Source: Larkinella sp. C7 (lineage in GTDB: Bacteria; Bacteroidota; Bacteroidia; Cytophagales; Spirosomataceae). From it: a stretch of DNA of 64,000 nt. Under the pieces are notes generated by a model. The model made no database searches, had not been told where the DNA came from, and saw only the letters and a list, made by a program, of their open reading frames with translations. Positions 55,107 through 63,184 of the stretch are shown in pieces; positions within the stretch are counted from its first letter, which is position 1, and every line of letters starts with the position of its first letter. A program made the translations under genes and the position numbers. The DNA lies in assembly GCF_006149005.1 (NCBI RefSeq), contig NZ_VBSL01000004.1, positions 598,572 to 662,571 of the forward strand. Reading direction: 5' to 3'.

Positions 55107-56120
55107 ATGTATACCTCCAAGCGGGTTCGATTTCACCATATTTTTCCGTTCGCCTGGCGTTCGGTTTTGTTCTTTCTGGGGTATTCCACCCTCATCTGTC
55201 TGCTCTACGTCATGGCGGGCTGGCAGGGCCTGGCCATCCCTTTTCTGCCCATCGGCCTGATCGGAACCGCCGTCGCGTTCTACGTGGGTTTCAAAAACAA
55301 TTCCTCCTACGAACGGCTGTGGGAAGGGCGACGGATCTGGGGCAGTCTGGTCAACGTCAGCCGGTCGTGGGCCATTATGGCACTGGATTACGTGACCAAT
55401 CTGAACGCCACCGCTCCGGTTTCGGAACAGGAACTGAAAACCATTCACCAAAGTCTGGTCTACCGCCAACTGGCATTTCTGAACGCCCTGCGGCTCCAGC
55501 TTCGCCGACGCACGGTTTGGGAAGCCTGTGTGGGGGCCGAGCATACCCTGATCGAACGCATTGAAGCCTTTCGGCTGCACCAACTGGATGAAGACCTGGC
55601 ACCGTTTTTAACCACCGAAGAAGTCGAATTCATCATCAAGCGACAGAATGCCGCCACGCATCTGATCCGGAACCAATCCGCCCAACTCAAAGAACTGCGG
55701 GCCAAAGGACTGATTTCGGAGTACTACCACGCTGAAATGGAACGCTTGCTGGTCGAATGTTACAACCAGCAGGGCGCCTGCGAGCGAATCAAAACGTTTC
55801 CGTTTCCCCGCCAGTACGCCTTTTTCAGTTACGTCTTCATCTGGCTTTTCGTCCTGATTCTGCCCTACGGCTTGCTTGGTGAAATGGCTAAACTGGGCGA
55901 CTGGTACGTCTGGCTGACCATTCCGTTCTACACCCTGATCTCCTGGGTGTTCAACACGATGGAAATTATTGGTGACACCAGCGAAAATCCGTTCGAAAAT
56001 AGCATCAACGACGTTCCGATGACGGCCATCTGCCGCAATGTGGAGATCGATTTGCGTGAAATGCTGGGCGAAACCAAGCTGCCGGAGCGTATGCAGGCGG
56101 TAGATAATATACTGCTCTAG
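55107..56120 (+). CDS. bestrophin family ion channel protein
   Basis: 337 residues of the bestrophin (UPF0187) family, pentameric chloride or cation channels in the inner membrane. VAFYVGFKNNSSYERLWEGR near residue 60 with RIWGSLVNVSRSWA is the hallmark, and ISWVFNTMEIIGDTSENPFE near residue 275 (in two parts) is the C-terminal signature. Four membrane segments: about 18-38, 42-60, 220-245, 250-275. Function in bacteria is uncertain. Own promoter not recognised. Confidence 0.92.
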   Translation: MYTSKRVRFHHIFPFAWRSVLFFLGYSTLICLLYVMAGWQGLAIPFLPIGLIGTAVAFYVGFKNNSSYERLWEGRRIWGSLVNVSRSWAIMALDYVTNLNATAPVSEQELKTIHQSLVYRQLAFLNALRLQLRRRTVWEACVGAEHTLIERIEAFRLHQLDEDLAPFLTTEEVEFIIKRQNAATHLIRNQSAQLKELRAKGLISEYYHAEMERLLVECYNQQGACERIKTFPFPRQYAFFSYVFIWLFVLILPYGLLGEMAKLGDWYVWLTIPFYTLISWVFNTMEIIGDTSENPFENSINDVPMTAICRNVEIDLREMLGETKLPERMQAVDNILL

Positions 56121-56200
56121 ACGGCACCAGCGGCTAATTCACCGGCGGAAAACAATAAACGGGGGCGGTTTTCAGTTTTATCGACAAGTGTTGAACGAAT

Positions 56201-57175
56201 ATGTGTCGCCGATTCCTGCCCATCGTACTTGTGTTGTTTTTTTGCGTCGGATTGAAGCCTGCGTCGGTTGTATCGCCCACCGATCACTACGGCCAGATCG
56301 ATTACTACGCACGTCATGCTCCGGACTCGTATGCCCGCAGCATTACCAGTTTGTCGGACTACCTGACGGCTCCTGCCCGCACGGATATGGACAAGGTTCG
56401 GGTGATTTACGCCTGGATGGTTTCCCACATCCGCTACGATCTGGAGGCCGTTCACAACCGGAGTTCCCAGAAATATTATTCCGAATTTGAATACGCCAAC
56501 CGGGTTCTGCGCCAGCGAAAAGGGCTCTGCACCGGCTATGCGCTGTTGTTCAAATACCTCCTGAAACGGGCGGGCGTTCAGGCCGTCAACATCCGGGGGT
56601 ATGCCCGCACGGAGGACAAGGAAGCAGGTCGCCCCATTGCGGTGGTCGACCACGAATGGAATGCCGTCAACATTGAAGATGAGTGGTTTTTGCTGGATTT
56701 AGCCTGGGCCGTTACCACCGCTTCGGAAGGCGCTGGCAGCAATGATTTTTATTTCCTGACGCCACCGGAAGTGTTTGTTTCCCAGCACTTTCCAACAGAT
56801 TCCCGCTGGCAGTTTCTGGATCAGCCACTGAGCAAGAGTGAGTTCGACCGGTTTCCGAAACTCTATGATCCGTATTTTCAGTTGGGATTCGGCCCGGACT
56901 TTCCGCGCGACGGCCAGATCCGGGCGCAGGGAAAAGCCGAACTGACGCTGCAAAACGAACAGGCGCTGGAATACCTCTGCACGGTGAGTCGCTTCGGACA
57001 ATCGAAAGGCTCTGAAGTTCCCGTTAAGGTAGCTCGCTATGGCAACCAGCACCAGTTGCAGTTCAACGTCCCGATCCGGGGCTGGTCGACGCTCCACATT
57101 TTTGCCCGCTCCCGGGGCAATGCCCGCGTGAAGAAATACGACTGTATTGCGTCGTTTTCGATCTATAATTCGTGA
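56201..57175 (+). CDS. exported transglutaminase-like protein
   Basis: 324 residues with a signal peptide (MCRRFLPIVLVLFFCVGLKPASV). The papain-like triad is complete: Cys110 in KGLCTGYALLFKY, His151 in VDHEWNAV and Asp166 in WFLLDLAW. A C-terminal beta-rich domain (about residues 230-324) follows. Such proteins may be peptidases or have protein-crosslinking activity at the envelope. A hairpin-forming repeat starts at the stop codon, and the convergent hydantoinase-like gene ends 111 nt away. Confidence 0.9.
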   Translation: MCRRFLPIVLVLFFCVGLKPASVVSPTDHYGQIDYYARHAPDSYARSITSLSDYLTAPARTDMDKVRVIYAWMVSHIRYDLEAVHNRSSQKYYSEFEYANRVLRQRKGLCTGYALLFKYLLKRAGVQAVNIRGYARTEDKEAGRPIAVVDHEWNAVNIEDEWFLLDLAWAVTTASEGAGSNDFYFLTPPEVFVSQHFPTDSRWQFLDQPLSKSEFDRFPKLYDPYFQLGFGPDFPRDGQIRAQGKAELTLQNEQALEYLCTVSRFGQSKGSEVPVKVARYGNQHQLQFNVPIRGWSTLHIFARSRGNARVKKYDCIASFSIYNS

Positions 57176-57178
57176 AGA

Positions 57179-57259
57179 GACAAGAGAGGGTAGACAGGAG
57201 AATAGAGACTGTGAAGTTCCCTTTTTGGGTCTTTATTCTCTTGTCTACCCTCTCTTGTC
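57179..57259. repeat. 26-bp inverted repeat after the transglutaminase gene
   Basis: Arms 57179-57204 and 57234-57259 match at 25 of 26 positions with a 29-nt loop. The single mismatch is a G-U pair in the plus-strand transcript. The right arm is followed by a further copy of CTACCCTCTCTTGTCT, a tandem duplication. The left arm begins 4 nt after the stop codon at 57173-57175. Confidence 0.75.
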
Positions 57260-57286
57260 TACCCTCTCTTGTCTGGTCTCTCCTGT

Positions 57287-58591
57287 CTATCGCAAAAAAA
57301 TCCGCAAATTCCGGAACGCATCCATACGGGCGTAGCTTTTTTCGTGCATCACCACCGTGGATTCCGGGCCTTCGATGATTGCCGGTCCCGACAAGGTGTC
57401 TTCGGCACGAATACCGGCGCGGTCGTAGATCGGACAACCGCAGGGGGTCAGATCCTTTTCATAATACACCGAACGGTATCCCTTCAGGGCGTGAAAATCC
57501 CCCGTCCGCTGGGTGGAGTTGTAATAGCCTGCCCGTTGCATGGCCGCCGGTATTTGCCATTCCGGGTCATTTTCGGCCAACACCAGCAGATACCCCAATG
57601 CCGACGACACCCCGGCTCCCACCGGCACCACCACCTGCTTGATCCCCAACAGCCGGGCAATTTCACAGGCATGAACCGGTCCGGCACCCCCAAATGCCAG
57701 CAGACTATACGTCTCCAGTTCAGCGGTATGCGCCCCGGTCAATTCCCGGATTTGGGCCGCCAGGTTCGCTTCAACACCGTTGGATACGCGCATGGCAGCT
57801 TCTTCCACTGAAATATTGAGAGGAGTCGCCAGGTGTTCCCGAATGGCCTTTTTGGCCAAATCCACTTTGAGTGGAATGGCCCCGTACAGAAAATAATCTT
57901 TATTCAGAAAACCCAACACCAAATCCACATCCGTCAACGTCGGCACCGTGCCACCCCGATCGAAGCAAGCCGGCCCCGGCCCCGGTGTAGCATGTTCGGC
58001 GAGCAGCACGGGTTCTTTTTCTGCATTCAGCCCGATGTAGCTATTACCGCCCATTTCAAAACTACGCACCTGGTTTTCCAGCGATTGATCCAGTGAATCC
58101 ATCGATGTGGCCGATAGCTCGTTCTGCAGGGAAACAAACGCCGACGATCCGCCAATTCGCAGTACCACGAGGTTTTTCTGCCCGATCTGATTCCCAAAAT
58201 ACCGCCCGGTCATGAGTCCGCCAATGCGGGGCGACATAATGGATTCGGGGTTTTCCACCGCTTCATTGATGGGAAGCAGACGCCCGTGGCTGGTCACCAA
58301 CCGAATCGGCGTTGCCCACCCGGCTGCCAGCAGTTTCTCTTCCAGATTCCGGGCACAGGTGATGGCCATGGATGGCAGTATCTGTACACTCATCCCCACC
58401 ACCAGGGCCTCCACCACCGCCGGATCTACCTGTTTCTCCGCCATGAAATACCCGATTTCTTCCACCAAACGCTCGGTTGAATCATGAATGGTGGTGGGAA
58501 TTTTCTTGATGGATAGCCGGCCTGCGTCGTCCATCAACACAAAATCCGTAAACGTTTCTCCCAAATCAATGCTAAAACGGTAACGACTCAT
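57287..58591 (-). CDS. hydantoinase A/oxoprolinase-like protein, short and degenerate
   Basis: 434 residues of the hydantoinase/oxoprolinase A superfamily, whose usual members have about 680 residues and use ATP. The start SIDLGETFTDFVLMDDAG and PGPGPACFDRGGTVPTLTD followed by LVLGFLN are recognisable, but the family's DxGGTSTDxx is replaced by RIGGSSAFVS (near residue 150), losing the catalytic Asp, and DxGGTFTD has become DLGETFTD. The interdomain region before SVEEAAMRVSNGVEANLA is shortened. No hydantoinase B gene follows. It may have a different or non-enzymatic function. Intact frame with normal codon use. Confidence 0.75.
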   Translation of the reverse strand: MSRYRFSIDLGETFTDFVLMDDAGRLSIKKIPTTIHDSTERLVEEIGYFMAEKQVDPAVVEALVVGMSVQILPSMAITCARNLEEKLLAAGWATPIRLVTSHGRLLPINEAVENPESIMSPRIGGLMTGRYFGNQIGQKNLVVLRIGGSSAFVSLQNELSATSMDSLDQSLENQVRSFEMGGNSYIGLNAEKEPVLLAEHATPGPGPACFDRGGTVPTLTDVDLVLGFLNKDYFLYGAIPLKVDLAKKAIREHLATPLNISVEEAAMRVSNGVEANLAAQIRELTGAHTAELETYSLLAFGGAGPVHACEIARLLGIKQVVVPVGAGVSSALGYLLVLAENDPEWQIPAAMQRAGYYNSTQRTGDFHALKGYRSVYYEKDLTPCGCPIYDRAGIRAEDTLSGPAIIEGPESTVVMHEKSYARMDAFRNLRIFLR

Positions 58592-58619
58592 GGTAGTCTG
58601 TTGGCTGTGAGAAACGATT

Positions 58620-59126
58620 CTATTTCGACGTAATGCGCATGTCCGTAATCCGCCATCGGCCGTCTGGGCCTTTCCGTAACTGGCTGGTTACCAATGCTGA
58701 ATGGGATGCCGTACCGGTGCTTTCGGCCGGAACATATGCGTATACTTCAACGGATTGAGCGGTATTTTCGTTAATTTCAAGCTTCCGGACGCGGTAATTC
58801 TGGTATTTTATTTTTCCGCCCGACGCCTGGTATGCCGCCGGTGTTTTCCGGCTGCCGTCCGAATCGGTAATCATGGCCTCTTCCGTAAACCAGGTTGCCA
58901 CACTGCCGGTGGGACCCGAACCGGGATTTAAAACGGCCATGCGGCTTTTGAGCAATACCAGAATCGAATCCCGCTCCGGATACAGTTTCGTGGTCGTGGT
59001 GCGGGTTTCCGTCCGACGCAAACGCCGTTGCGTATCCTCTTTTGCCTGGTTTGGCGTCGTTTGCTGGGCTACGGCAGATGCCGAAAACCCCACTCCCAAC
59101 ACGAGTGTCAACAGTTGTAGTTTCAT
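58620..59126 (-). CDS. exported NTF2-like (SnoaL/DUF4440-type) protein
   Basis: 168 residues from the ATG at 59126, which opens a signal peptide (LLTLVLGVGFSASAVAQ); the frame extends further upstream but only into the histone-deacetylase gene. The mature part (RDSILVLLKSRMAVLNPG, TWFTEEAMITDSDG, LRKGPDGRWRITDMRI) has an NTF2-like fold pattern. No clear ligand. It ends 28 nt before the hydantoinase-like gene and may share a unit with it. Its -7 box is just 21 nt upstream. Confidence 0.75.
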   Translation of the reverse strand: MKLQLLTLVLGVGFSASAVAQQTTPNQAKEDTQRRLRRTETRTTTTKLYPERDSILVLLKSRMAVLNPGSGPTGSVATWFTEEAMITDSDGSRKTPAAYQASGGKIKYQNYRVRKLEINENTAQSVEVYAYVPAESTGTASHSALVTSQLRKGPDGRWRITDMRITSK

Positions 59127-59145
59127 TTGTTTTCGTTTTCGTCGC

Positions 59146-60048
59146 TCAAAAGTAAAGTTTTTCTGCCAATCGAAACGTATTACAATGCGCTTCCACAATG
59201 TCGGCCATTCGGGGCGAATAACCGCCCCCCATCGAAACCACCATCGGCAAGCCTTCTTTGCGGGCTTGCTCAAAGACAAACTCGTCGCGCTGTTTGCAGC
59301 CTTCACGGGTCAGGTTCAACTTCCCAAGCCGGTCGGATTTCAACACATCGACGCCGGAAATATAAAACAGAAAATCGGGCTTTTGTTCTTTTAACAGACG
59401 GGGCAGGGTTTCGGCCAACTGATTGAGGTAAGCGTCGTCGGTCATGCCGGTCGGCAACGCCACGTCCAGATCCGACTGTTCCTTGTGCAGCGGGTAATTG
59501 TCTTTGCCATGCATACTGAAGGTAAAAACCCGGGGCTCCTGCCGAAAAATAACCGCGGTTCCATTCCCCTGGTGAACATCCAGGTCGATAACCAGCACTT
59601 TCGTAGCAAGTTGCTGATCGAGCATATACCGGGCCGCCACGGCTACATCGTTCAAAAGGCAAAACCCTTCACCCCGGTCCGGAAAGGCGTGGTGGGTGCC
59701 ACCGGCAATGTTGAGGGCAATGCCAAATTGTAAGGCAAACCGGCTGCAATCGATGGTCCCCTGCGTAATCATCCACTCCCGCAGAATTAATTCTTCTGAC
59801 AGCGGGAAACCGATCCGGCGCACCATAACCGGCGGAACACTGAGCGTTTTTAACTGCCGGACATAGTCGGCAGTATGGACCGCCAGCACCCAGCGATCAT
59901 CGATCAGACCGGGGGAAAAAAAGTTGGCAGGCTGGCATGTTCCCTCATACAGCAGCTGATCGTGAATCAATTCATATTTCGACATCGGAAAGCGGTGGCC
60001 TTCGGGAAGCGGGTGTCGGTAAATAGGATTATAAGCAATTTTCAACAT
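59146..60048 (-). CDS. histone deacetylase family protein, class IV-like
   Basis: 300 residues from the ATG at 60048 (MLKIAYNPIYRHPLPEGHRF), giving normal length. The catalytic His pair is in GGTHHAFPDRGEGFC, zinc ligands in VIDLDVHQGNG near residue 160 and the later Asp/Tyr-type SGVDVLKSDRLG near 245. This is the arginase-deacetylase fold, closest to class IV (HDAC11)-like bacterial acylamide hydrolases. Substrate unknown: protein lysines, polyamines or other amides. A sirtuin is also encoded in the window. Divergent from the SDR gene (gap 43 nt). Confidence 0.9.
   Translation of the reverse strand: MLKIAYNPIYRHPLPEGHRFPMSKYELIHDQLLYEGTCQPANFFSPGLIDDRWVLAVHTADYVRQLKTLSVPPVMVRRIGFPLSEELILREWMITQGTIDCSRFALQFGIALNIAGGTHHAFPDRGEGFCLLNDVAVAARYMLDQQLATKVLVIDLDVHQGNGTAVIFRQEPRVFTFSMHGKDNYPLHKEQSDLDVALPTGMTDDAYLNQLAETLPRLLKEQKPDFLFYISGVDVLKSDRLGKLNLTREGCKQRDEFVFEQARKEGLPMVVSMGGGYSPRMADIVEAHCNTFRLAEKLYF
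59147..59154 (-). promoter_or_regulatory. -7 promoter box of the NTF2-like gene
   Basis: On the minus strand 59154-59147 reads TACTTTTG, a TAnnTTTG match. It lies in the last codons of the deacetylase gene, 21 nt before the ATG. Confidence 0.5.
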
Positions 60049-60091
60049 CCATCGGTAAGTTAGCGGACAGTAACCAGCTATGTATCCACTT

Positions 60092-60841
60092 ATGCAAACT
60101 GTCATTGTGACCGGAGGAGCCCAGGGCATCGGGCGTGTAACGACTCAGTATTTATTGACCCACGGCTACCGGGTTGCCATTTGGGAAAGCGACGCCGAAG
60201 CGCTCGAAGAGTTCAGCGAAACCATGAAATCGTCGAACTCCAGGGCCCTCGTGCTCAATTGTGACATCACCTCCGAAACCGCCGTGAAAAATGCGGTCAA
60301 ATCCACCATCGAGCGGTTCGGACAAATCAATCACCTGATTAACAATGCCGCCATTCAGGTTGAAAAACCGCTCGAACGGTTTACACTTGAAGACTGGAAC
60401 AAAGTCATTGGCACCAACCTGACCGGCACCTTCCTCTGCTCCAAATATACCGCCCCCCACCTCGCCGAACAACAGGGCAGCATTGTTAACCTCTGCTCCA
60501 CCCGCGCCTTTCAGTCGGAACCGGAAACCTTTGCCTATTCGGCGTCGAAGGGTGGCATATTTGCCCTGACCCATTCGCTGGCGGTTAGTCTGGGGCCTGA
60601 CGTCCGGGTCAACTGCATCAGTCCGGGCTGGATCGATGTGGCAGCTCTAAAGAAAAAAGGCAAGGCACGCAACGAACAACTCCGCCCCGAGGACCACGCG
60701 CAGCATCCGGCCGGCCGGGTTGGGCAGGCCGACGACATCGCCCGGATGATCCTTTTTTTGATCAATGATTCCAACTCATTTATTACCGGACAAAACTTCA
60801 TTGTAGACGGCGGAATTTCGCGAAAAATGATCTACGTATAA
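60092..60841 (+). CDS. SDR family oxidoreductase
   Basis: 249 residues from the ATG at 60092 (an ATG at 60080 adds four residues). Classical short-chain dehydrogenase: cofactor motif VTGGAQGIGR, LVLNCDIT, NNAA near residue 88, active-site Ser/Tyr/Lys in NLCSTRAF and YSASKGG near residue 152, and IKD-type FINDSNSFITGQNFIVDGG end. NADP or NAD preference and substrate are not predictable. It resembles glucose-1-dehydrogenase or 3-oxoacyl reductase types. Confidence 0.92.
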   Translation: MQTVIVTGGAQGIGRVTTQYLLTHGYRVAIWESDAEALEEFSETMKSSNSRALVLNCDITSETAVKNAVKSTIERFGQINHLINNAAIQVEKPLERFTLEDWNKVIGTNLTGTFLCSKYTAPHLAEQQGSIVNLCSTRAFQSEPETFAYSASKGGIFALTHSLAVSLGPDVRVNCISPGWIDVAALKKKGKARNEQLRPEDHAQHPAGRVGQADDIARMILFLINDSNSFITGQNFIVDGGISRKMIYV

Positions 60842-60985
60842 CCCATTACAAACCGCTTACTAACAGGCACTTACCATTCGATAAAAAAAATTAGCCGGGA
60901 TCTGTTTTTTATGTATAATTACTTATGTATTTTTACGTAACGATTTAGTCATTTACGGTAGATCGCCATTCGCGTGGTTGCTCAA

Positions 60986-61327
60986 ATGTCAAACAAAAAG
61001 GAAATTACTTTACCCAGTCATTCGGTGATTGAAAGCCGATGGTTGACCATGGTAAATGAAATCCAGCAGCAACACAATGTCTTGATTGACCTGATTGAAC
61101 AACTGGAGCAAAATCCGGTCACCAACCCGAAAACCGTCTTTCGATTGACAACCCTGCAACAGCATGTGCTGGATACGCTGTCTCACTTGCTGGCCGAATC
61201 ATTGACGGAGATCGAATCTACCGTGTCGACCCAGGTGGAACGTCTGCAAAAAAAGCATGCCCACAGCCAGATTTTGATTCAGCTTAAAGAACAGATCGAT
61301 CTGGAACTCAATAAACTCCGGATGTAA
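60986..61327 (+). CDS. small helical protein of unknown function
   Basis: 113 residues from the ATG at 60986 (the frame opens with GTG at 60974). Almost entirely helical and rich in Leu, Gln and Glu: EIQQQHNVLIDLIEQLEQNP, TLQQHVLDTLSHLLAES and LKEQIDLELNKLRM are heptad-like, suggesting a coiled coil. No signal peptide. Not recognised. Followed after 80 nt by a bidirectional terminator. Confidence 0.6.
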   Translation: MSNKKEITLPSHSVIESRWLTMVNEIQQQHNVLIDLIEQLEQNPVTNPKTVFRLTTLQQHVLDTLSHLLAESLTEIESTVSTQVERLQKKHAHSQILIQLKEQIDLELNKLRM

Positions 61328-61400
61328 CCGATACGGCAACGGATGGTAAATCCGGCATTCTGTCCACTCTGCATTCCTTATTTTCTCTGTCCTACATAAA

Positions 61401-61434
61401 AAAAATAACCCCGGCATAACTGTCGGGGTTTCTT
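61401..61434. terminator. bidirectional terminator
   Basis: AACCCCG (61407-61413) pairs exactly with CGGGGTT (61424-61430), with an A-run on the left and T-rich sequence on the right, between two convergent genes. Confidence 0.8.
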
Positions 61435-61459
61435 CTTCAATTGATTTTTCAGGGGTAAT

Positions 61460-61660
61460 CTATAGAGTCTCAACTTTTATCGTGTCCGGGTCATAATTGG
61501 TCGGTCGATGCACTTCCAGCCACTCTTCAAGCTGCATCAGGGCACCTTCCTCCGTGTAGGAATTATAAATGCGGCTGGCCAGATATGTGCCATCTTTGGC
61601 ATATACTGTGCATTTGAACTTCTTTTTGTTCAAGGTTCCTCGCAGAGTTTTCATTTCCAT
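61460..61660 (-). CDS. small protein of unknown function
   Basis: 66 residues (an ATG at 61654 would give 64). Compact alternating pattern: KKKFKCTVYAKDGTYLASRI, YNSYTEEGALMQLEEWLE, ending TIKVETL, that is strand-strand-helix-strand, as in small beta-alpha-beta proteins. It has the same overall build as the 59-residue protein at 62529-62708 (short strands around one helix), with no convincing sequence identity. No signal peptide. Bounded downstream by the terminator at 61401-61434. Confidence 0.6.
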   Translation of the reverse strand: MEMKTLRGTLNKKKFKCTVYAKDGTYLASRIYNSYTEEGALMQLEEWLEVHRPTNYDPDTIKVETL

Positions 61661-62185
61661 TTTCGTGATCTTTAAAGTTCAGCATACAGAGAGTGGGGGC
61701 ATTAAAACCGTACAGACAGGCAATCAAAATTAAATCAACCGACAAGCGTTTTTTTTGAAATTTACTCGTACTGATGGTGGAGGTTAAGAATAAAAAGAAT
61801 GGAAAAATAAACTTAATTTTCCGAGCTAATGAGTTGACAACTCATGACATATTGAGCAAAAATCAAACCAAGTACACTATTTATAATTACATATTTTCTT
61901 TATTTATAATTATTTTAAAAAGACTTTCTAATTTCTTTTTGCCTACCCGCGTGCAACCATTGCCACATTTTCCGGGTCTATACCGTCAGAATAACCTCAT
62001 TTATCCAGCAAAATCTCCCCTTGTTTCAGATATAAAGATCAGATTTACTTTACGATGGTGAAACGAATGTCCGGAAGCTTTGCATTCGGACATTTTTGTT
62101 TAAATAATTTTTAATAATTTATTGCACAAGCAATATCTTTTAGTAATTATTTTAATCAGTATTCAGCTTAAAGAAGCGTACACAC
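61661..62185. other. AT-rich intergenic region, no gene supported
   Basis: Clearly AT-richer than the rest of the window, especially 61780-61935 and 62095-62160. A plus-strand frame at 61774-62061 (95 codons) has unusual composition and no domain, so it is not called. No RNA gene or CRISPR seen. Confidence 0.5.
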
Positions 62186-62455
62186 TCAGCGTGCCACATT
62201 TTTATTGGTCTGCTCCTTTTTCTGTAAAATCTTGCCTTGCTCGATTAACTCCTGATATGTAAACTCTTCGTTGCGAACATCATTGATATCGTTTTCAACC
62301 GTAGCCCGGTTAAATGCCGACCGGCTTGCCGAATCGGCATGTTCTTCTATCACTTTCGAATAGTTGTCCTGGTCGTATTTCTGGTCGAGGGGATCGCAGC
62401 TCAGGAATACGAAGGAGATGGAAATTGTCAGGAGGAATATCAGCCGCTTTTTCAT
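62186..62455 (-). CDS. small lipoprotein
   Basis: 89 residues. The signal MKKRLIFLLTISISFVFLSC ends with a lipobox and Cys20. The mature part (about 70 residues) is polar, helical and rich in Asp, Glu, Asn and Lys, with the rhythm of a small coiled coil. No family recognised. Such small lipoproteins are often anchored to the outer membrane of Bacteroidota. Confidence 0.7.
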   Translation of the reverse strand: MKKRLIFLLTISISFVFLSCDPLDQKYDQDNYSKVIEEHADSASRSAFNRATVENDINDVRNEEFTYQELIEQGKILQKKEQTNKNVAR

Positions 62456-62528
62456 GGAAGTTGGGGTTAAACTGATTAACCCACGTTCCCGGCGGATTGT
62501 TGCGAAAGCGGCACTTGCGCTTCAGCAG

Positions 62529-62708
62529 TTATTCCTGCGTATTGACAGTTGCATTCCCATCGTATTTTGTAATGGCCTTATTGACCCGAACCAGTGTTCC
62601 CATATTTTGAGCCAGAAACCTTCGTTTGGCATCAAGCCGGTTGGTCGCTTCAACATAGGTAGTCCAGGATTCCTCCCCTTTTAGAAAAGTCACTTTGTAA
62701 GTCTTCAC
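62529..62708 (-). CDS. very small protein (59 residues)
   Basis: GTG start at 62708, TAA at 62531-62529. Translation begins MKTYKVTFLKGEESWTTYVE, continues with EATNRLDAKRRFLAQNMGTL and ends ITKYDGNATVNTQE. Strand-strand-helix build with a clean hydrophobic pattern and codon use in keeping with the window supports a real gene. It lies 73 nt upstream of the small lipoprotein gene on the same strand. Function unknown. Its size is just below the usual ORF cut-off, so annotation pipelines could miss it. Confidence 0.6.
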   Translation of the reverse strand: MKTYKVTFLKGEESWTTYVEATNRLDAKRRFLAQNMGTLVRVNKAITKYDGNATVNTQE

Positions 62709-62756
62709 GCTTTGTCCTTTTTATACCGGTCTATCTTCAATGGATTAGTTAACACT

Positions 62757-62792
62757 TAGTATTCAATTAATCAAATGATCAATTGAATACTA
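62757..62792. repeat. 12-bp dyad upstream of the 59-residue gene
   Basis: TAGTATTCAATT (62757-62768) and AATTGAATACTA (62781-62792) are exact reverse complements with a 12-nt loop that itself contains TGATCA-like sequence. It is 49 nt upstream of the GTG start, so an operator is possible. Confidence 0.7.
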
Positions 62793-62883
62793 GGACAATC
62801 AAATCAGGTGCCGGTTTAATCTTGTTGCCCGGATATTGAGCCTGTGGTCTGGAATGACCGGGACAAGTTCGTAATGCCTCATC
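62793..62883. other. spacer, nothing recognised
   Basis: Between the dyad and the first of two terminators; no frame or structure supported. Confidence 0.4.
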
Positions 62884-62914
62884 AAAAAAATAGCCCGACA
62901 GAGAAGTCGGGCTA
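62884..62914 (-). terminator. terminator hairpin
   Basis: TAGCCCGAC (62891-62899) pairs exactly with GTCGGGCTA (62906-62914); on the minus strand it is followed by seven T. Likely serves the broken receptor gene to the right. Confidence 0.8.
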
Positions 62915-63003
62915 GGTATGAATGGACATCGAAAATACAGTTCTGCACGGAGAAAAACACCGGAAAAACCGCATTGCACGGCTTCCTACTCTCTCCAAAA
63001 ACA

Positions 63004-63029
63004 AGACCCGGTGAAAAGATTCCGGGTCT
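63004..63029 (-). terminator. terminator-like hairpin
   Basis: AGACCCGG (63004-63011) pairs exactly with CCGGGTCT (63022-63029); on the minus strand T-rich sequence follows. Second hairpin in the same spacer downstream of the broken receptor gene. Confidence 0.7.
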
Positions 63030-63184
63030 GTTTACTTACCAATCTCTATTAACGGAAGATTTTGAGCCTTCCGTGCAAAATTAGGGGTGTACAGGATCAA
63101 AACATGGTACTATTCTACGAATATTCAACACTTTTATGCGCCTTGAAATGAGTTTTATACCAAGCTCTTCTCCTAAAGAATGGA

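Noticed and set aside
57209..57290. CRISPR-like spacing of CTCTCTTGTCTACC words
   Set aside because: Only two or three adjacent copies without spacers; a local tandem duplication inside an inverted repeat.
61774..62061. 95-codon plus-strand frame in the AT-rich region
   Set aside because: Composition of random AT-rich sequence, no partner, no promoter or homology signal.
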